A DNA stretch of 64,000 nucleotides from Aromatoleum anaerobium. Its GTDB lineage: Bacteria; Pseudomonadota; Gammaproteobacteria; Burkholderiales; Rhodocyclaceae. The notes under the pieces are model-generated. The model was not told the origin of the DNA. It ran no database searches and saw only the letters and a program-made list of their open reading frames with translations. A program made the position numbers and the translations under genes. The DNA lies in the NCBI RefSeq assembly GCF_012910705.2, contig NZ_WTVG02000037.1:537787-601786 (forward strand), in the 5' to 3' direction. This document shows, piece after piece, positions 17,895 through 29,245 of this stretch. Numbering within the stretch: the first letter of the stretch is position 1; every line of letters begins with the position of its first letter.

Positions 17895-18989
17895 TCAGGC
17901 TTTCAGCGGACGGGCGAGCAGGCGAAGATCGTCGCCGATGAAGCGGACATCGCGCCATTGCAGCCGTATCGCGCGGTCGAGTTGCGCGAGTTCCGGCAGG
18001 TTGAACAACCCTTGGGCGGCGTCGCCGACCAGCATTGGCGCGACGTAGAACAGCAGTTCGTCGACGCAGTTCTCGCGCAGCAACGAACCGTTGAGCTTGA
18101 GCCCCGCTTCGACATGGACTTCGTTGATGCCGCGGTCGCCGAGTTCGCGCATCAGGCTCGGCAGATCGACTTTCCCCTGGCCGTTCGGCAGCACGACGAC
18201 GTCGGCGCCGAGTGCCTTCAGCGCCGCGCTCTTTTCGCGATCCTCGATGGCGGTGGCGATCAGGCAGCCGCCTCCCTGCAGCAGTTTCGCCGACAGGGCC
18301 ACGTCGAGCCGCGCGTCGACGAGCACCCGCAGCGGCTGGCGCTCGCACGGCACGGCCCGCACCGTGAGCTGCGGATCGTCCTCCCGCACGGTGCCGATGC
18401 CGGTGAGCACCGCGCACGCGCGGGCGCGCCAGCGGTGTCCGTCGCGCCGCGCTGCGTCTGCGGTGATCCACTGGCTGACGCCATTGTTCAGCGCGGTCTT
18501 GCCGTCGAGCGTGCCCGCGGTCTTCAGCCGCACCCACGGGCGCCCGCGCGTCATGCGCGACACGAAGCCGATGTTGAGTTCGTGCGCGTCGGCCGCGAGC
18601 AGGCCCGTCGTGACGGCAATGCCCGCGGCGCGCAGGCGGGCGACCCCGGTGCCGGCGACGAGCGGATTCGGATCTTCCATCGCCGCGACGACGCGCATGA
18701 CGCCGGCGGCGATCAGCGCGTCGGCGCACGGGGGTGTGCGTCCGTGATGGGTGCAGGGTTCGAGCGTCACATAGGCGGTCGCGCCGCGCGCCGCGTCGCC
18801 GGCAGCGCGCAGCGCGAGGACTTCGGCGTGCGGCTCGCCGGCGCGCCGGTGCCAGCCTTCGCCGACAATGCGGCCTTCCTTCATCAGGACGCAGCCGACC
18901 CGCGGGTTCGGCGTCGTCGTCTCCAGCCCGCGCCCGGCCAGTTGCAGCGCGCGGGCCATCGCGACATGGTCAGCTTCGGAATAGGTCAT
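17895..18989 (-). CDS. ribD: Riboflavin biosynthesis protein RibD
   Basis: Bifunctional enzyme of riboflavin synthesis. The N-terminal deaminase (about residues 1-145) has zinc ligands in HAEVLAL and [12 protein letters not shown]. The C-terminal half is the NADPH-dependent reductase for the ribosylamino-pyrimidine. The 364-aa length is typical. It starts at ATG 18987-18989, overlapping the end of nrdR by 20 bp, and is the last gene of glyA-nrdR-ribD. Confidence 0.96.
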   Translation of the reverse strand: MTYSEADHVAMARALQLAGRGLETTTPNPRVGCVLMKEGRIVGEGWHRRAGEPHAEVLALRAAGDAARGATAYVTLEPCTHHGRTPPCADALIAAGVMRVVAAMEDPNPLVAGTGVARLRAAGIAVTTGLLAADAHELNIGFVSRMTRGRPWVRLKTAGTLDGKTALNNGVSQWITADAARRDGHRWRARACAVLTGIGTVREDDPQLTVRAVPCERQPLRVLVDARLDVALSAKLLQGGGCLIATAIEDREKSAALKALGADVVVLPNGQGKVDLPSLMRELGDRGINEVHVEAGLKLNGSLLRENCVDELLFYVAPMLVGDAAQGLFNLPELAQLDRAIRLQWRDVRFIGDDLRLLARPLKA

Positions 18990-19485
18990 TCTCGGAGGTC
19001 GGTTCCGGGGGGTCTGCGGGACGATTGCGCTTGGGGCGCGCCTTGACTTCGCGGATCACCTCGGCGAATTCGTCGACGTCGGCGAAGTTGCGATAAACCG
19101 AGGCAAAACGGATGTAGGCGACCTTGTCGAGCTTCTTCAGTTCGCGCATCACGAGTTCGCCGACTTTCTCGCTCGGCACTTCCTGTTCGCCCAGAGCCAG
19201 CAGCTTCGCCTCGATGCGGTCGACCGCCGCGTCGAGCGCTTCGAGCGTGACCGGGCGCTTGCGCAACGCGAGTTTCATGCTGCCGGCAAGCTTGTCGTGC
19301 TCGAACTCGCTGCGGTTGCCATTGCGCTTGACGATGTGCGGCATCTTCAGGTCGATGCGCTCATATGTCGTGAAGCGTTTGTCGCACTTCGGGCACCGCC
19401 GCCGGCGGCGAACCACTTCGCCGCCTTCGTTCTCACGCGTGTCGGCGACTTGGGTGTTCGGGTCGCCGCAGAAAGGGCATTTCAT
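18970..19485 (-). CDS. nrdR: Transcriptional repressor NrdR
   Basis: ATP/dATP-responsive repressor of ribonucleotide reductase genes. The N-terminal zinc ribbon has CPFCG and CPKCD pairs, followed by an ATP-cone (about residues 49-139, with [14 protein letters not shown]). The C-terminal tail is longer and more charged than usual, giving 171 aa against about 150. It sits between glyA and ribD, the conserved order. Confidence 0.97.
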   Translation of the reverse strand: MKCPFCGDPNTQVADTRENEGGEVVRRRRRCPKCDKRFTTYERIDLKMPHIVKRNGNRSEFEHDKLAGSMKLALRKRPVTLEALDAAVDRIEAKLLALGEQEVPSEKVGELVMRELKKLDKVAYIRFASVYRNFADVDEFAEVIREVKARPKRNRPADPPEPTSENDLFRS

Positions 19486-19516
19486 GAGCGGCGCCGGGAC
19501 GCTGCGGCGCCGGCCC

Positions 19517-19537
19517 GAGCGGTTGGCGAAAAACCGC
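19517..19537. repeat. Inverted repeat between glyA and nrdR
   Basis: AGCGGTT-N7-AACCGCT is a perfect 7-bp stem with a 7-nt loop in the 93-bp glyA-nrdR spacer. It has no T run behind it on the minus strand. It could be an RNA processing or partial attenuation hairpin. Confidence 0.5.
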
Positions 19538-19578
19538 TGCCGCGCGCCGGCGCGTGCTCGCGGCTCAGGCGCAGTCGC

Positions 19579-20829
<1,251 letters not shown>

Positions 20830-20991
20830 GAGACGGACTCGAAGCGATTGGTTTTAAAAGCGGATATTAGCACGCACCGCAAGCGGTCATGGGTGGGGCA
20901 AGCATTCGCCCGCAGCCGCGCGGAGATCCCTGTGGCGCACGCGTGGCCCGGTACAGCCGTCCTGCCGATCGCAGGCGGCTGCGCCGGACCG

Positions 20992-21636
20992 TCAGGTGTT
21001 CGGCAGTTCGTCGCGGGCGGCAGCAAGGTGAGCCTGCTCGGCCCACGCCAGGAGGTGCCAGCGGCGGCCGTCGAACTCGATCCAGTTGAGCGCGGCGTTG
21101 GGAATCGTGAAGTCGCGCGGCGTATCCAGTGCCTTGCCGGTCGCGAGGCGATGGGCAATGTCGAGCACGCCGCCGTGCGTGACGACCAGCGCCTGCCGGC
21201 CTGCATGCCGGGTGGCGATACGTTCAAGGGCGCGGTGGATGCGCGCCGCAAAGGCGCCGAGGCTCTCACCTTCGCCGCAAAAGGCGAAGTCGGGGTCGCG
21301 GGCGTGGAAGCGGGCGAAGTCCTGCGGGAATCGCTCGCGGGCTTCGTCGTAGGTGAGGCCCTGGAATACCCCGTAGTGCCGTTCGCGCAGTTCGGGTTCG
21401 AGAGTCGCTTCGAACCCGAGCGTGCGGCCCGCCGCCGCCGCGGTCTGCTGCGCGCGGCGCAGGTCGCTGCAGTAGAACGCGGCGAAGCGATGTCCGGCGA
21501 GGCTCGCGGCGGTCGCTTCGGCCTGGACGTGGCCGATTTCGTTGAGCGGCACGTCCAGGTGTCCCTGCAGGCGCTTTTCCGCATTCCATGCGGTTTCGCC
21601 ATGTCGAATCAGGCACAGCCGCGTCGCGCGCATCAT
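20992..21636 (-). CDS. Histidine phosphatase family protein
   Basis: A phosphoglycerate-mutase-like phosphatase of 214 aa with the catalytic LIRHGETAWN near the N terminus, LRERHYGVFQGLTYDEA and VVTHGGVLD. Related proteins include CobC and PhoE. Its start codon overlaps the stop of the TRAP large permease (ATGATG at 21636-21631), so it is translationally coupled to the transporter. ATG 21634-21636 or 21631-21633 could be the start. The substrate is unknown. Confidence 0.88.
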   Translation of the reverse strand: MMRATRLCLIRHGETAWNAEKRLQGHLDVPLNEIGHVQAEATAASLAGHRFAAFYCSDLRRAQQTAAAAGRTLGFEATLEPELRERHYGVFQGLTYDEARERFPQDFARFHARDPDFAFCGEGESLGAFAARIHRALERIATRHAGRQALVVTHGGVLDIAHRLATGKALDTPRDFTIPNAALNWIEFDGRRWHLLAWAEQAHLAAARDELPNT

Positions 21637-23324
21637 TTCCATGCGTCGCCGCCCCCGTTGTCGCCCCAGCTGCCGGCATCGCCCGGCGGTTGCTGGATCT
21701 GGATGGTGTCGAGATCGACCTTGGTCTTCTCGCCCAGCCCGCCCGTGACGAGCTCGGGGAAGGCGATGACGAGGGCGACCATGACGAGCTGGATGATCAC
21801 GAACGCGACCGAGCCGCGATAGATGTCGCCGGTCTTCATGCCCTCGATGCGCTTGTTCGTGATGCGGTCGAGGTACGAGGAAGCCGGTGCGACGCTGCGC
21901 AGGTAGAACAGCGCGAAACCGAACGGCGGCGTCAGGAACGAGGTCTGCAGGTTCAGCGCGATGATCACGCCGAACCAGATCAGATCGATTCCCATCTTGT
22001 CCGCGACCGGGCCGAGCAGCGGCATCAGGATGAACGCGATCTCGAAAAAGTCGATGAAGCAGCCGAGGAAGAAGATCACCGTGTTGACGAACAGCAGGAA
22101 GCCGAGTTGGCCACCGGGCAGCCGGTCGAACAGGTGCTCCACCCAGATCTGGCCGTCCACCGCGGTGAACACAAAGCTGAAGATCGTCGAGCCGACGAGG
22201 ATGAAGAGCACGAAGATCGACAGCCGCGTCGTCGATTCGAGCGCCTGGATCAGCGTCTTCATATCCAGGCGGCGGCGCGACAGCGCCATTACCAGCGCGC
22301 CGACCGCGCCCAGCGCGCCGCCTTCGGTGGGCGTCGCGACGCCGAGGAAGATTGTGCCGAGCACGAGGAAGATCAGGATCAGCGGCGGGATCAGCACGAA
22401 GGTGACGCGTTCGGCGATGCGCGACAGCAGCCCGAGCCTGAGCGCGCGGTTGAGGAGCGCGAGCACGAGGGCCAGCATCGTGCCGAAGGTCAGCGCCACG
22501 ACGATGGTCTCGTCGAGCGCCGGCGTTGGCACTTCCTGGCCTTCGAGCCAGGCGAGGAGCGCGCCGTAGTTCTGGCCGAGCGCGACCGAGACGACGGTCA
22601 CGAGCAGCGCCAGCACGCCAAGCGAGCGCAGCCCCGAGCTGCCGTCGGGTTCGCGATAGGCGAGCGCCTCGGGCGGCAGCGCAGGCACCATCTTCGGCCG
22701 GAAGATCGCCAGGCCGATAATGAACAGCGCATACAACCCGACCAGCGCGAGCGCCGGGATCATCGCGCCCTTGTACATGTCGCCGACGCTGCGGCCGAGC
22801 TGGTCGGCCATGACGATCAGCACCAGCGACGGCGGGATCGCCTGCGCGAGCGTGCCCGACGCGGTGATGACGCCCGCGGCGATCGGCCGGCTGTAGCCGT
22901 AGCGCAGCATGATCGGCAGCGAGATCAGGCCCATCGAGATCACCGAGGCGGCGACGACTCCCGTCGTCGCCGCGAGCAGCGCACCGACGAAGATCACCGC
23001 CAGCGCGAGGCCGCCGCGGATCGGGCCGAACACTTGGCCGACCGTCTCGAGCAGGTCCTCGGCCATGCCGCTGCGTTCGAGGATCAGCCCCATCAGTGTG
23101 AAGAACGGGATCGCCAGCAGCGTATCGTTCTGCATGATGCCGAACACCCGCAGCGGCAGCGCCTGGAACAGGGCCGCGGGGATCAGGCCCAGTTCGAGGC
23201 CGATGAAGCCGAAGAACAGCCCGCAGGCCGACAGCGAAAAGGCGACGGGAAAGCCTGACAGCAGGAAGAAGATGATGACCCCGAACATGATCGGGGCGAT
23301 GTTGGCGGAGACGAATTCGATCAT
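21633..23324 (-). CDS. dctM: TRAP transporter large permease (DctM subunit)
   Basis: The 563-aa membrane protein has about 12-14 hydrophobic segments and the DctM signature, including FFLLSGFPVAFSLSACGLFF near the N terminus and GTLAQAIPPSLVLIVMAD. It drives Na+-coupled uptake of a solute delivered by the periplasmic binding protein. It is longer than the roughly 430-aa DctM prototype, with an insert containing hydrophilic loops near residues 210-300. It overlaps dctQ by 4 bp (ATGA). Confidence 0.95.
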   Translation of the reverse strand: MIEFVSANIAPIMFGVIIFFLLSGFPVAFSLSACGLFFGFIGLELGLIPAALFQALPLRVFGIMQNDTLLAIPFFTLMGLILERSGMAEDLLETVGQVFGPIRGGLALAVIFVGALLAATTGVVAASVISMGLISLPIMLRYGYSRPIAAGVITASGTLAQAIPPSLVLIVMADQLGRSVGDMYKGAMIPALALVGLYALFIIGLAIFRPKMVPALPPEALAYREPDGSSGLRSLGVLALLVTVVSVALGQNYGALLAWLEGQEVPTPALDETIVVALTFGTMLALVLALLNRALRLGLLSRIAERVTFVLIPPLILIFLVLGTIFLGVATPTEGGALGAVGALVMALSRRRLDMKTLIQALESTTRLSIFVLFILVGSTIFSFVFTAVDGQIWVEHLFDRLPGGQLGFLLFVNTVIFFLGCFIDFFEIAFILMPLLGPVADKMGIDLIWFGVIIALNLQTSFLTPPFGFALFYLRSVAPASSYLDRITNKRIEGMKTGDIYRGSVAFVIIQLVMVALVIAFPELVTGGLGEKTKVDLDTIQIQQPPGDAGSWGDNGGGDAWK

Positions 23325-23929
23325 TTCTGGGGCTCGCCGGCAGTGTTGGACTCGGAGGTATCGCCGACGGCGGCGTGTACGTGGTCCTGGGTTTCGTCAT
23401 GCCCGGCGGTCGCCAAGGCATCCGGGCCGCGACCCGTCAGAAAGGCGATGCGCTTGATCAGCTCGGAGATGGCCTGCAGCCCGAGCAGCGCGAAGCCGAC
23501 GGGAACCAGCGCGTAGACGGGCCAGCGGATCAGGCCGCCGGCGTTGGACGACATTTCGCCGGACACGTAGGCGCCGTGCACCACCGGCCACGAGAAGCTG
23601 ATCATGAAGTAGCACAGCGGCAGCAGGAAGACGATGATGCCGATGATGTCGACATAGTTGCGCGTGCGGTTGCTGAGCTTGCCGGCCACGACGTCGATGC
23701 GCACGTGGGCGTTCTGCAGGAAGGCGTAACCGGCGCCGAGCATGAACACGGCAGCGAACAGGTACCACTGGATTTCGAGAAACGCGTTCGAGCCGATGCT
23801 GAACGCCTTGCGTGCGACGGCGTTGCCGGCGCTGATCAGCGTGGTCGCGAGGATGAACCAGATGATGATCTTGCCGATCAGTCGGCCGATCGCATCGATC
23901 CCTTTTGACAGTTTGAGCAGAATTCCCAT
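23321..23929 (-). CDS. dctQ: TRAP transporter small permease (DctQ subunit)
   Basis: A 202-aa inner-membrane protein with four hydrophobic segments (IIIWFILATTLIS, IQWYLFAAVFMLGAGYAF, DIIGIIVFLLPLCYFMI and WPVYALVPVGFALLGL), the DctQ layout. It pairs with the large permease. The start is ATG 23927-23929 (MGILLKLSKGIDAIGRL); the longer in-frame extension is unconserved. The C-terminal 30 residues are hydrophilic. Confidence 0.93.
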   Translation of the reverse strand: MGILLKLSKGIDAIGRLIGKIIIWFILATTLISAGNAVARKAFSIGSNAFLEIQWYLFAAVFMLGAGYAFLQNAHVRIDVVAGKLSNRTRNYVDIIGIIVFLLPLCYFMISFSWPVVHGAYVSGEMSSNAGGLIRWPVYALVPVGFALLGLQAISELIKRIAFLTGRGPDALATAGHDETQDHVHAAVGDTSESNTAGEPQK

Positions 23930-24053
23930 CGGGTGTTTGCCTGAAACGTGGGGAGGAGGATTCACAAGCGTCGGCCGGCGAATGGAGGCTGCAGCCGTAT
24001 TCCGGACGGCGGAAGCGGGAACGGCCCGCCGGGGCGGACCGTTTCTACACACA

Positions 24054-25136
24054 TCAGAGTTTCTGTGCCGACATGTACTGGTCGTAGCTGCCTTCGGCGA
24101 TTCCTTCCCACTGATACGCGTCGGCCTGGAAGCGCGAGTAGTCGGCGTAGATCTTCTTCCAGTTCGGGTTCTTGCCGTTCAGCTCGGCGTAGACTTCGCG
24201 CGAGGCCTTGAACGCGGCGTCCATGACGTCCTTCGGCAGACGCTGGAGCTTGGCGCCTTCGGCGATGAGTTGCTTGAGCGCGGTCGGGTTGCGGGCGTCG
24301 TAGCGCGCCAGGACTTCGACGTGGGCGTCGGATGCTGCTTGCCGAACGATGGCTTTGTACTCGTTCGACAGCGCATTGTAGGCCTTGTTATTGACCAGCA
24401 GCGAGAACTGGGTGCTGCCTTCCCACCACGCCGGGTAGTAGTAGTTCTTGGCGACCTTGTGCAGCCCGAGCCGCAGATCGTCATAGGGGCCGATCCATTC
24501 GGCGGCGTCGACGGTGCCTTTTTCGAGCGCCTGGTAGATCTCGCCGGCCGGGATGTTCTGCGGCACGGCGCCAAGCTTGGAGATCACGCGCCCGGCAAAG
24601 CCCCCGATGCGGATCTTCAGCCCGTTGATGTCGGCGACCGACTTGATTTCCTTGCGGTACCAGCCGCCCATCTGGGCGCCGGAATTGCCCATTACGAAGT
24701 TGACGATATTGAACTGGGCGTAGAATTCGCGCAGCAGCTTGAGACCGTTGCCCTCGTACATCCAGGCGCTCATCTGGCGCGCGTTCATGCCGAAGGGAAT
24801 CGCGCAGTCGAGTGCGAAAGTTTCGTCCTTGCCGAAGAAATAGTAGGGCGCGGTGTGGGCGCACTCGATGGTGTCCTGCTGCAGGGCATCGACGACGCCG
24901 AAAGCCGGAACGAGCTCGCCGGCGGCATGCACGCTGACGGTGAACTTGCCGCCGGTCGCCTCGGTGACGTTCTTGGCAAAACCTTCGGCGCCGCCGAAGA
25001 GGGTTTCCAGCGACTTCGGGAAGCTCGATGCCAGGCGCCAGCGGAGGTTCTGCTGGGCGTTGACGATGGCCGGAGCGGCTCCGGCAGCAAGAACTCCCGC
25101 GATACCTGCATTTTTCAGAAATGAACGACGTTCCAC
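24054..25136 (-). CDS. dctP: TRAP transporter substrate-binding protein (paralog 1, permease-proximal)
   Basis: A 360-aa DctP-type binding protein. It begins with GTG (25134-25136) behind AAGGGAG, and has a twin-arginine signal ERRSFLKNAGIAGVLAAGAA. The mature part starts QQNLRWRLASSFPKS and contains the family segment RIGGFAGRVISKLGAVPQN. It aligns without gaps to the next protein upstream and by eye is about three quarters identical. The ligand is unknown; organic or keto acids are usual for the family. Confidence 0.93.
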   Translation of the reverse strand: MERRSFLKNAGIAGVLAAGAAPAIVNAQQNLRWRLASSFPKSLETLFGGAEGFAKNVTEATGGKFTVSVHAAGELVPAFGVVDALQQDTIECAHTAPYYFFGKDETFALDCAIPFGMNARQMSAWMYEGNGLKLLREFYAQFNIVNFVMGNSGAQMGGWYRKEIKSVADINGLKIRIGGFAGRVISKLGAVPQNIPAGEIYQALEKGTVDAAEWIGPYDDLRLGLHKVAKNYYYPAWWEGSTQFSLLVNNKAYNALSNEYKAIVRQAASDAHVEVLARYDARNPTALKQLIAEGAKLQRLPKDVMDAAFKASREVYAELNGKNPNWKKIYADYSRFQADAYQWEGIAEGSYDQYMSAQKL

Positions 25137-25244
25137 GATGTCTCCCTTGACCTTCCGCTGTTGGAATGGCACCGAGAGTACAAGGGTTTGCACGGCGGCG
25201 AAATTCGCGGGAAACCCTAATATTCCGATGCTCAGGGAAGATCG

Positions 25245-25280
25245 GCGGCCGTCGCGCGCAACGCAACGCGCGACGGCCGC
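25245..25280. repeat. Perfect 14-bp hairpin between the two binding-protein genes
   Basis: Arms 25245-25258 and 25267-25280 are perfect reverse complements, with an 8-nt loop CAACGCAA. It starts 20 bp after the stop of the promoter-proximal binding-protein gene and has no T run on the minus strand. It is well placed to stabilise the first message or attenuate the rest of the operon. Confidence 0.8.
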
Positions 25281-25299
25281 GGGGGGGCCGGGCCGTGGC

Positions 25300-26382
25300 T
25301 TACAGTTTCTGCCCCGCCATGTACTGGTCGTAGCTGCCTTCGGCGAGCGGCGTCCATTGGTACTGCGCCTGCATGAAGCGTGAGTAGTCGGCGTAAATCT
25401 TCTTCCAGGCCGGGTTCTTGTCGTTCAGCTCGGCATAGACTTCGCGTGATGCCTTGAAGGCCGCATCCATGACCTCCTTGGGCAGCCGCCTCAGCTTGGC
25501 GCCTTCGGAAATCAGCTGCTTCAATGCGGCCGGGTTGCGGGCGTCGTAGCGGGCCTGGGTGACGACGTGTGAATCCGAAGCCGCCTGGCGCACGATGGAC
25601 TTGTACTCGTTCGACAGCGCATTGAAGGCCTTGGCGCTGACGTAGAGGGTCGTCTGCGCGCTGCCTTCCCACCATGCCGGATAGTAGTAGTTGGGGGCGA
25701 CGCGATGCAGGCCGAGCTTGAGGTCGTCGTACGGGCCGACGAACTCGGTCGCGTCGATCGTGCCCTTTTCCAGCGCCGAATAGATCTCTCCCGCGGGGAT
25801 GTTCTGCGACACGACGCCAAGCTTGGCGAGCACGCGGCCGCCAAAGCCGCCGATGCGGATCTTCATGCCATTGAAATCGGCGACGGACTTGATTTCCTTG
25901 CGGTACCAGCCGCCCATCTGCGCGCCGGTGTTGCCCATCGGCAGGCTGATGATGTTGTACGGGGCGTAGAACTCGCGCAGCAGTTTCTGGCCGTTGCCTT
26001 CGTACATCCACGCGGTGAGCTGGCGGGCGTTCATGCCGAACGGAATCGCGCAGTCGAACGCGAAGGTTTCGTCCTTGCCGAAGAAGTAGTACGGCGCAGT
26101 GTTCGCGCACTCGATGGTGCCCTGCTGGATCGCGTCGACGACGCCGAAGGCCGGCACGAGTTCGCCGGCGGCATGCACGGTGACGGTGAATTTGCCGCCG
26201 GTCGATTCGGCGACGTTCTTCGCGAAAGTCTCGGCGGCGCCGATCAGCGTGTCCAGCGATTTCGGGAAGCTCGACGCGAGACGCCAGCGGATGTTTTCCT
26301 GCGCATGGACGATCGCCGGTGCGCTGGCGCCGGCGAGCACGCCGGCGAGGCCCGCGCTTCTGAGAAATTTTCGACGTTCCAC
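25300..26382 (-). CDS. dctP: TRAP transporter substrate-binding protein (paralog 2, promoter-proximal)
   Basis: A 360-aa DctP-type protein and first gene of the TRAP operon. GTG start at 26380-26382 and a twin-arginine signal (ERRKFLRSAGLAGVLAG). The binding segment KIRIGGFGGRVLAKLGVVSQ and YYFFGKDETFAFDCAIPFGM match its paralog downstream. Differences cluster in the lid regions (for example residues 140-150 and 230-245), so ligand preference may differ. Two binding proteins feed one permease pair. Confidence 0.93.
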   Translation of the reverse strand: MERRKFLRSAGLAGVLAGASAPAIVHAQENIRWRLASSFPKSLDTLIGAAETFAKNVAESTGGKFTVTVHAAGELVPAFGVVDAIQQGTIECANTAPYYFFGKDETFAFDCAIPFGMNARQLTAWMYEGNGQKLLREFYAPYNIISLPMGNTGAQMGGWYRKEIKSVADFNGMKIRIGGFGGRVLAKLGVVSQNIPAGEIYSALEKGTIDATEFVGPYDDLKLGLHRVAPNYYYPAWWEGSAQTTLYVSAKAFNALSNEYKSIVRQAASDSHVVTQARYDARNPAALKQLISEGAKLRRLPKEVMDAAFKASREVYAELNDKNPAWKKIYADYSRFMQAQYQWTPLAEGSYDQYMAGQKL

Positions 26383-26499
26383 GATCTCTCCTTGTTGTGC
26401 TTTATGAATTTCCGGCAATGCCGGCGAGATTCCCCGAGGGGTGGTGCGGGCGCGGCGTCGCAGAGGAACCCTGCGCCGCTTCATAGGCCACACGGCCAT

Positions 26500-26518
26500 C
26501 CGTGGCACTACGCCACGG
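26500..26518. promoter_or_regulatory. Inverted repeat before the TRAP operon
   Basis: CCGTGGC-N5-GCCACGG is a perfect 7-bp inverted repeat about 120 bp before the first TRAP gene and 22 bp after the pmbA stop. It may be an operator or a weak terminator for pmbA. There is no T run. Confidence 0.4.
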
Positions 26519-26539
26519 CGATAGGCGTGCGGCGCGCCT

Positions 26540-27880
26540 TCAGCGGCCGGCGATCTTCATGCGCTCGATAAGCACCGAGCCGCAATGCTTCGAACCGCGC
26601 GGCAGCGCGTCATTGCCGATCGCGACGATGCTGCGGAACATGTCGCGCAGGTTGCCGGCGATCGTGATTTCCTCGACCGCGTGCTTGATCTTGCCTTTTT
26701 CGACCCAGTAGCCGGCGGCGCCGCGCGAGTAGTCGCCGGTGACGTAATTGACGCCGTGGCCGAGGAGTTCGGTGACGACGAGGCCGCGGTCCATGTGCTT
26801 GACGAGTGCCGGGAAGTCCATGTCGCCGGCGCCGACGATGAGGTTGTGCGAGCCGCCGGCGTTGCCAGTCGTCTGAAGCCCGAGCTTGCGTGCCGAATAG
26901 GTCGACAGGAAATAGCCTTGCAGCACGCCGTCGCTGACGACTTCGCGGTCGCGCGTCGCGACGCCGTCGCTGTCGAACGGGCTCGAGCCGAAGCCTTTCG
27001 AAACATGGGGGCGCTCGGAGATGTTCACGATCGGCGCGAACACCGGCTGGCCGAGGCTGTCGAGCAGGAACGACGACTTGCGGTACAGCGAGCCGCCGCT
27101 GACCGCGTGGACGAAGTTCCCGATCAGCGCGACCGCCAGCGGCGCTTCGAACAGCACCGGCGCCTCGCAGGTCTTGATTTTGCGCGCACCGAGGCGGGCG
27201 AGGGCCCGTTCGGCTGCACGCCGTCCGACCAGATCGCTCGCCATCAGGTCGGCCGCGTCGCGGCGCGAGTCGTACCAGTATTCGCGCTGCATGCCGTCGC
27301 CTTCGCCGGCGATGACCGAGCACGAGATGCTGTGGCGCGAGCTGGCGTAGCCGCCGATGAAGCCGGCGCTGTTCGCCGAGACGAAGTGCGATTGCTGCGT
27401 CGAGACGCTCGCCCCTTCGGAATTCGTGATCGTCGGGCTCACGGCGAACGCCGCCTCCTCGCACTCGCGCGCCGCGGCGATCGCGTCCTCGACGCTGAGC
27501 TGCCAAGGGTGGTGGAGGTCGAGGTCCGGGCAGTCCTTTGCCATCAGCTCCGGGTCGGCGAGGCCGGCGCACGGATCGGGCGCGGTGAAGCGGGCGATCG
27601 AGACGGCCGCTTCGACCGTCGCCTTCAGCGCCGCCTTCGAGAAATCCGAAGTGCTCGCATGGCCACGCTGCTGGCCGACATAGATCGTGACGCCGATGCC
27701 CTTGTCGCGGTTGTATTCGATCGTGTCGACTTCGCCTTTGCGCACCGTCGCCGACTGGCCGAAGCCTTCGGAAACATCGGTTTCGCATGCCGTCGCGCCG
27801 CGTTTTTTCGCGAATTTCAGCACATCGGCGGCGATTTCGTGCAGCCGGTCGGGGGAGAACGAGAAGCCTTGAGCGGACAT
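26540..27880 (-). CDS. pmbA: Metalloprotease PmbA/TldE
   Basis: The 446-aa partner of TldD in the TldD/TldE protease, which degrades unfolded peptides and matures some peptide antibiotics. Like other TldE proteins it lacks the HExxxH zinc motif. Family text includes GVTIYVGQQRGHASTSDFS, GGSLYRKSSFLLDSLGQ and GHGVNYVTGDYSRGAAGYWVE. Start at ATG 27878-27880. The tldD partner is 24 kb away in this window. The gene is divergent from darP, a conserved neighbour. Confidence 0.95.
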   Translation of the reverse strand: MSAQGFSFSPDRLHEIAADVLKFAKKRGATACETDVSEGFGQSATVRKGEVDTIEYNRDKGIGVTIYVGQQRGHASTSDFSKAALKATVEAAVSIARFTAPDPCAGLADPELMAKDCPDLDLHHPWQLSVEDAIAAARECEEAAFAVSPTITNSEGASVSTQQSHFVSANSAGFIGGYASSRHSISCSVIAGEGDGMQREYWYDSRRDAADLMASDLVGRRAAERALARLGARKIKTCEAPVLFEAPLAVALIGNFVHAVSGGSLYRKSSFLLDSLGQPVFAPIVNISERPHVSKGFGSSPFDSDGVATRDREVVSDGVLQGYFLSTYSARKLGLQTTGNAGGSHNLIVGAGDMDFPALVKHMDRGLVVTELLGHGVNYVTGDYSRGAAGYWVEKGKIKHAVEEITIAGNLRDMFRSIVAIGNDALPRGSKHCGSVLIERMKIAGR

Positions 27881-27941
27881 GGGCGGGAGACCAGGGAGCA
27901 AAGGCTATAATCTTACCCCGTTCCCACGCACTGTACTTTTC

Positions 27942-28514
27942 ATGATCCACGCCGACCACGACGACAACCTGCCTGACGACGAGGAAGGGCTGCCGCTGCC
28001 GCCAAGCAAGAGCCAGCGCAAGCGCGACATGCACGCGCTGCAGGATCTCGGCGAGCAACTGGTCGCGCTGTCCGTCGACCAGTTGAAGAAAGTGCCGATG
28101 CCCGAAGCGCTCGCCGACGCGGTACGCGAGGCCAAGCGCATAACCAAGCACGAGGCGCGGCGCCGCCAGATGCAGTACGTCGGCAAGCTGATGCGCCACA
28201 TCGATCCCGAACCGATCCAGGCGCAGCTCGACGTGTTCAACGGCCTGTCGAAGGCCGAGATCGCGCGCCAGCATCGGCTAGAGCGCCTGCGCGCCGATGT
28301 GCTCGACGACGAGAAGGTGCTGCAGCGGATCGCCGAGACCTGGCCGGACGCGGATTTCCAGCAGCTGCGCACCTTGCGGCGCAATGCGCTGAAGGAGCGC
28401 GAGCAGAACAAGCCGCCGCGCGCGTTCCGCGAGCTGTTCCGCGTGCTGCGTGACCTCGATGCCGGCGCTGCCGCGGCCCCGGCGGACGAGCCGCAGGATG
28501 ACGATGAAGAGTGA
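27942..28514 (+). CDS. darP: Ribosome-associated protein DarP/YjgA (DUF615)
   Basis: A 190-aa basic, helical protein of the YjgA family, which binds late 50S precursors near the peptidyl transferase centre. The motif PPSKSQRKRDMHALQDLGEQL is present in shorter form near residue 20. The start is ATG 27942 (MIHADHDD). The acidic N and C termini (DDEE) are typical. It is divergent from pmbA, as in many proteobacteria. Confidence 0.93.
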   Translation: MIHADHDDNLPDDEEGLPLPPSKSQRKRDMHALQDLGEQLVALSVDQLKKVPMPEALADAVREAKRITKHEARRRQMQYVGKLMRHIDPEPIQAQLDVFNGLSKAEIARQHRLERLRADVLDDEKVLQRIAETWPDADFQQLRTLRRNALKEREQNKPPRAFRELFRVLRDLDAGAAAAPADEPQDDDEE

Positions 28515-28561
28515 GCACGGCCGGGCGTTCCGGCGTGCCCGATGATCGAAAGGGGATTCCC

Positions 28562-29152
<591 letters not shown>

Positions 29153-29245
29153 ACCCGAACTCTCGGCGGGACGCGGCTGGCGCAGAAACGGGCGATCTTC
29201 GGCTAGAATCGTTCGCTTGCCAACGCTGCTCAACAGAGTTTCGCC

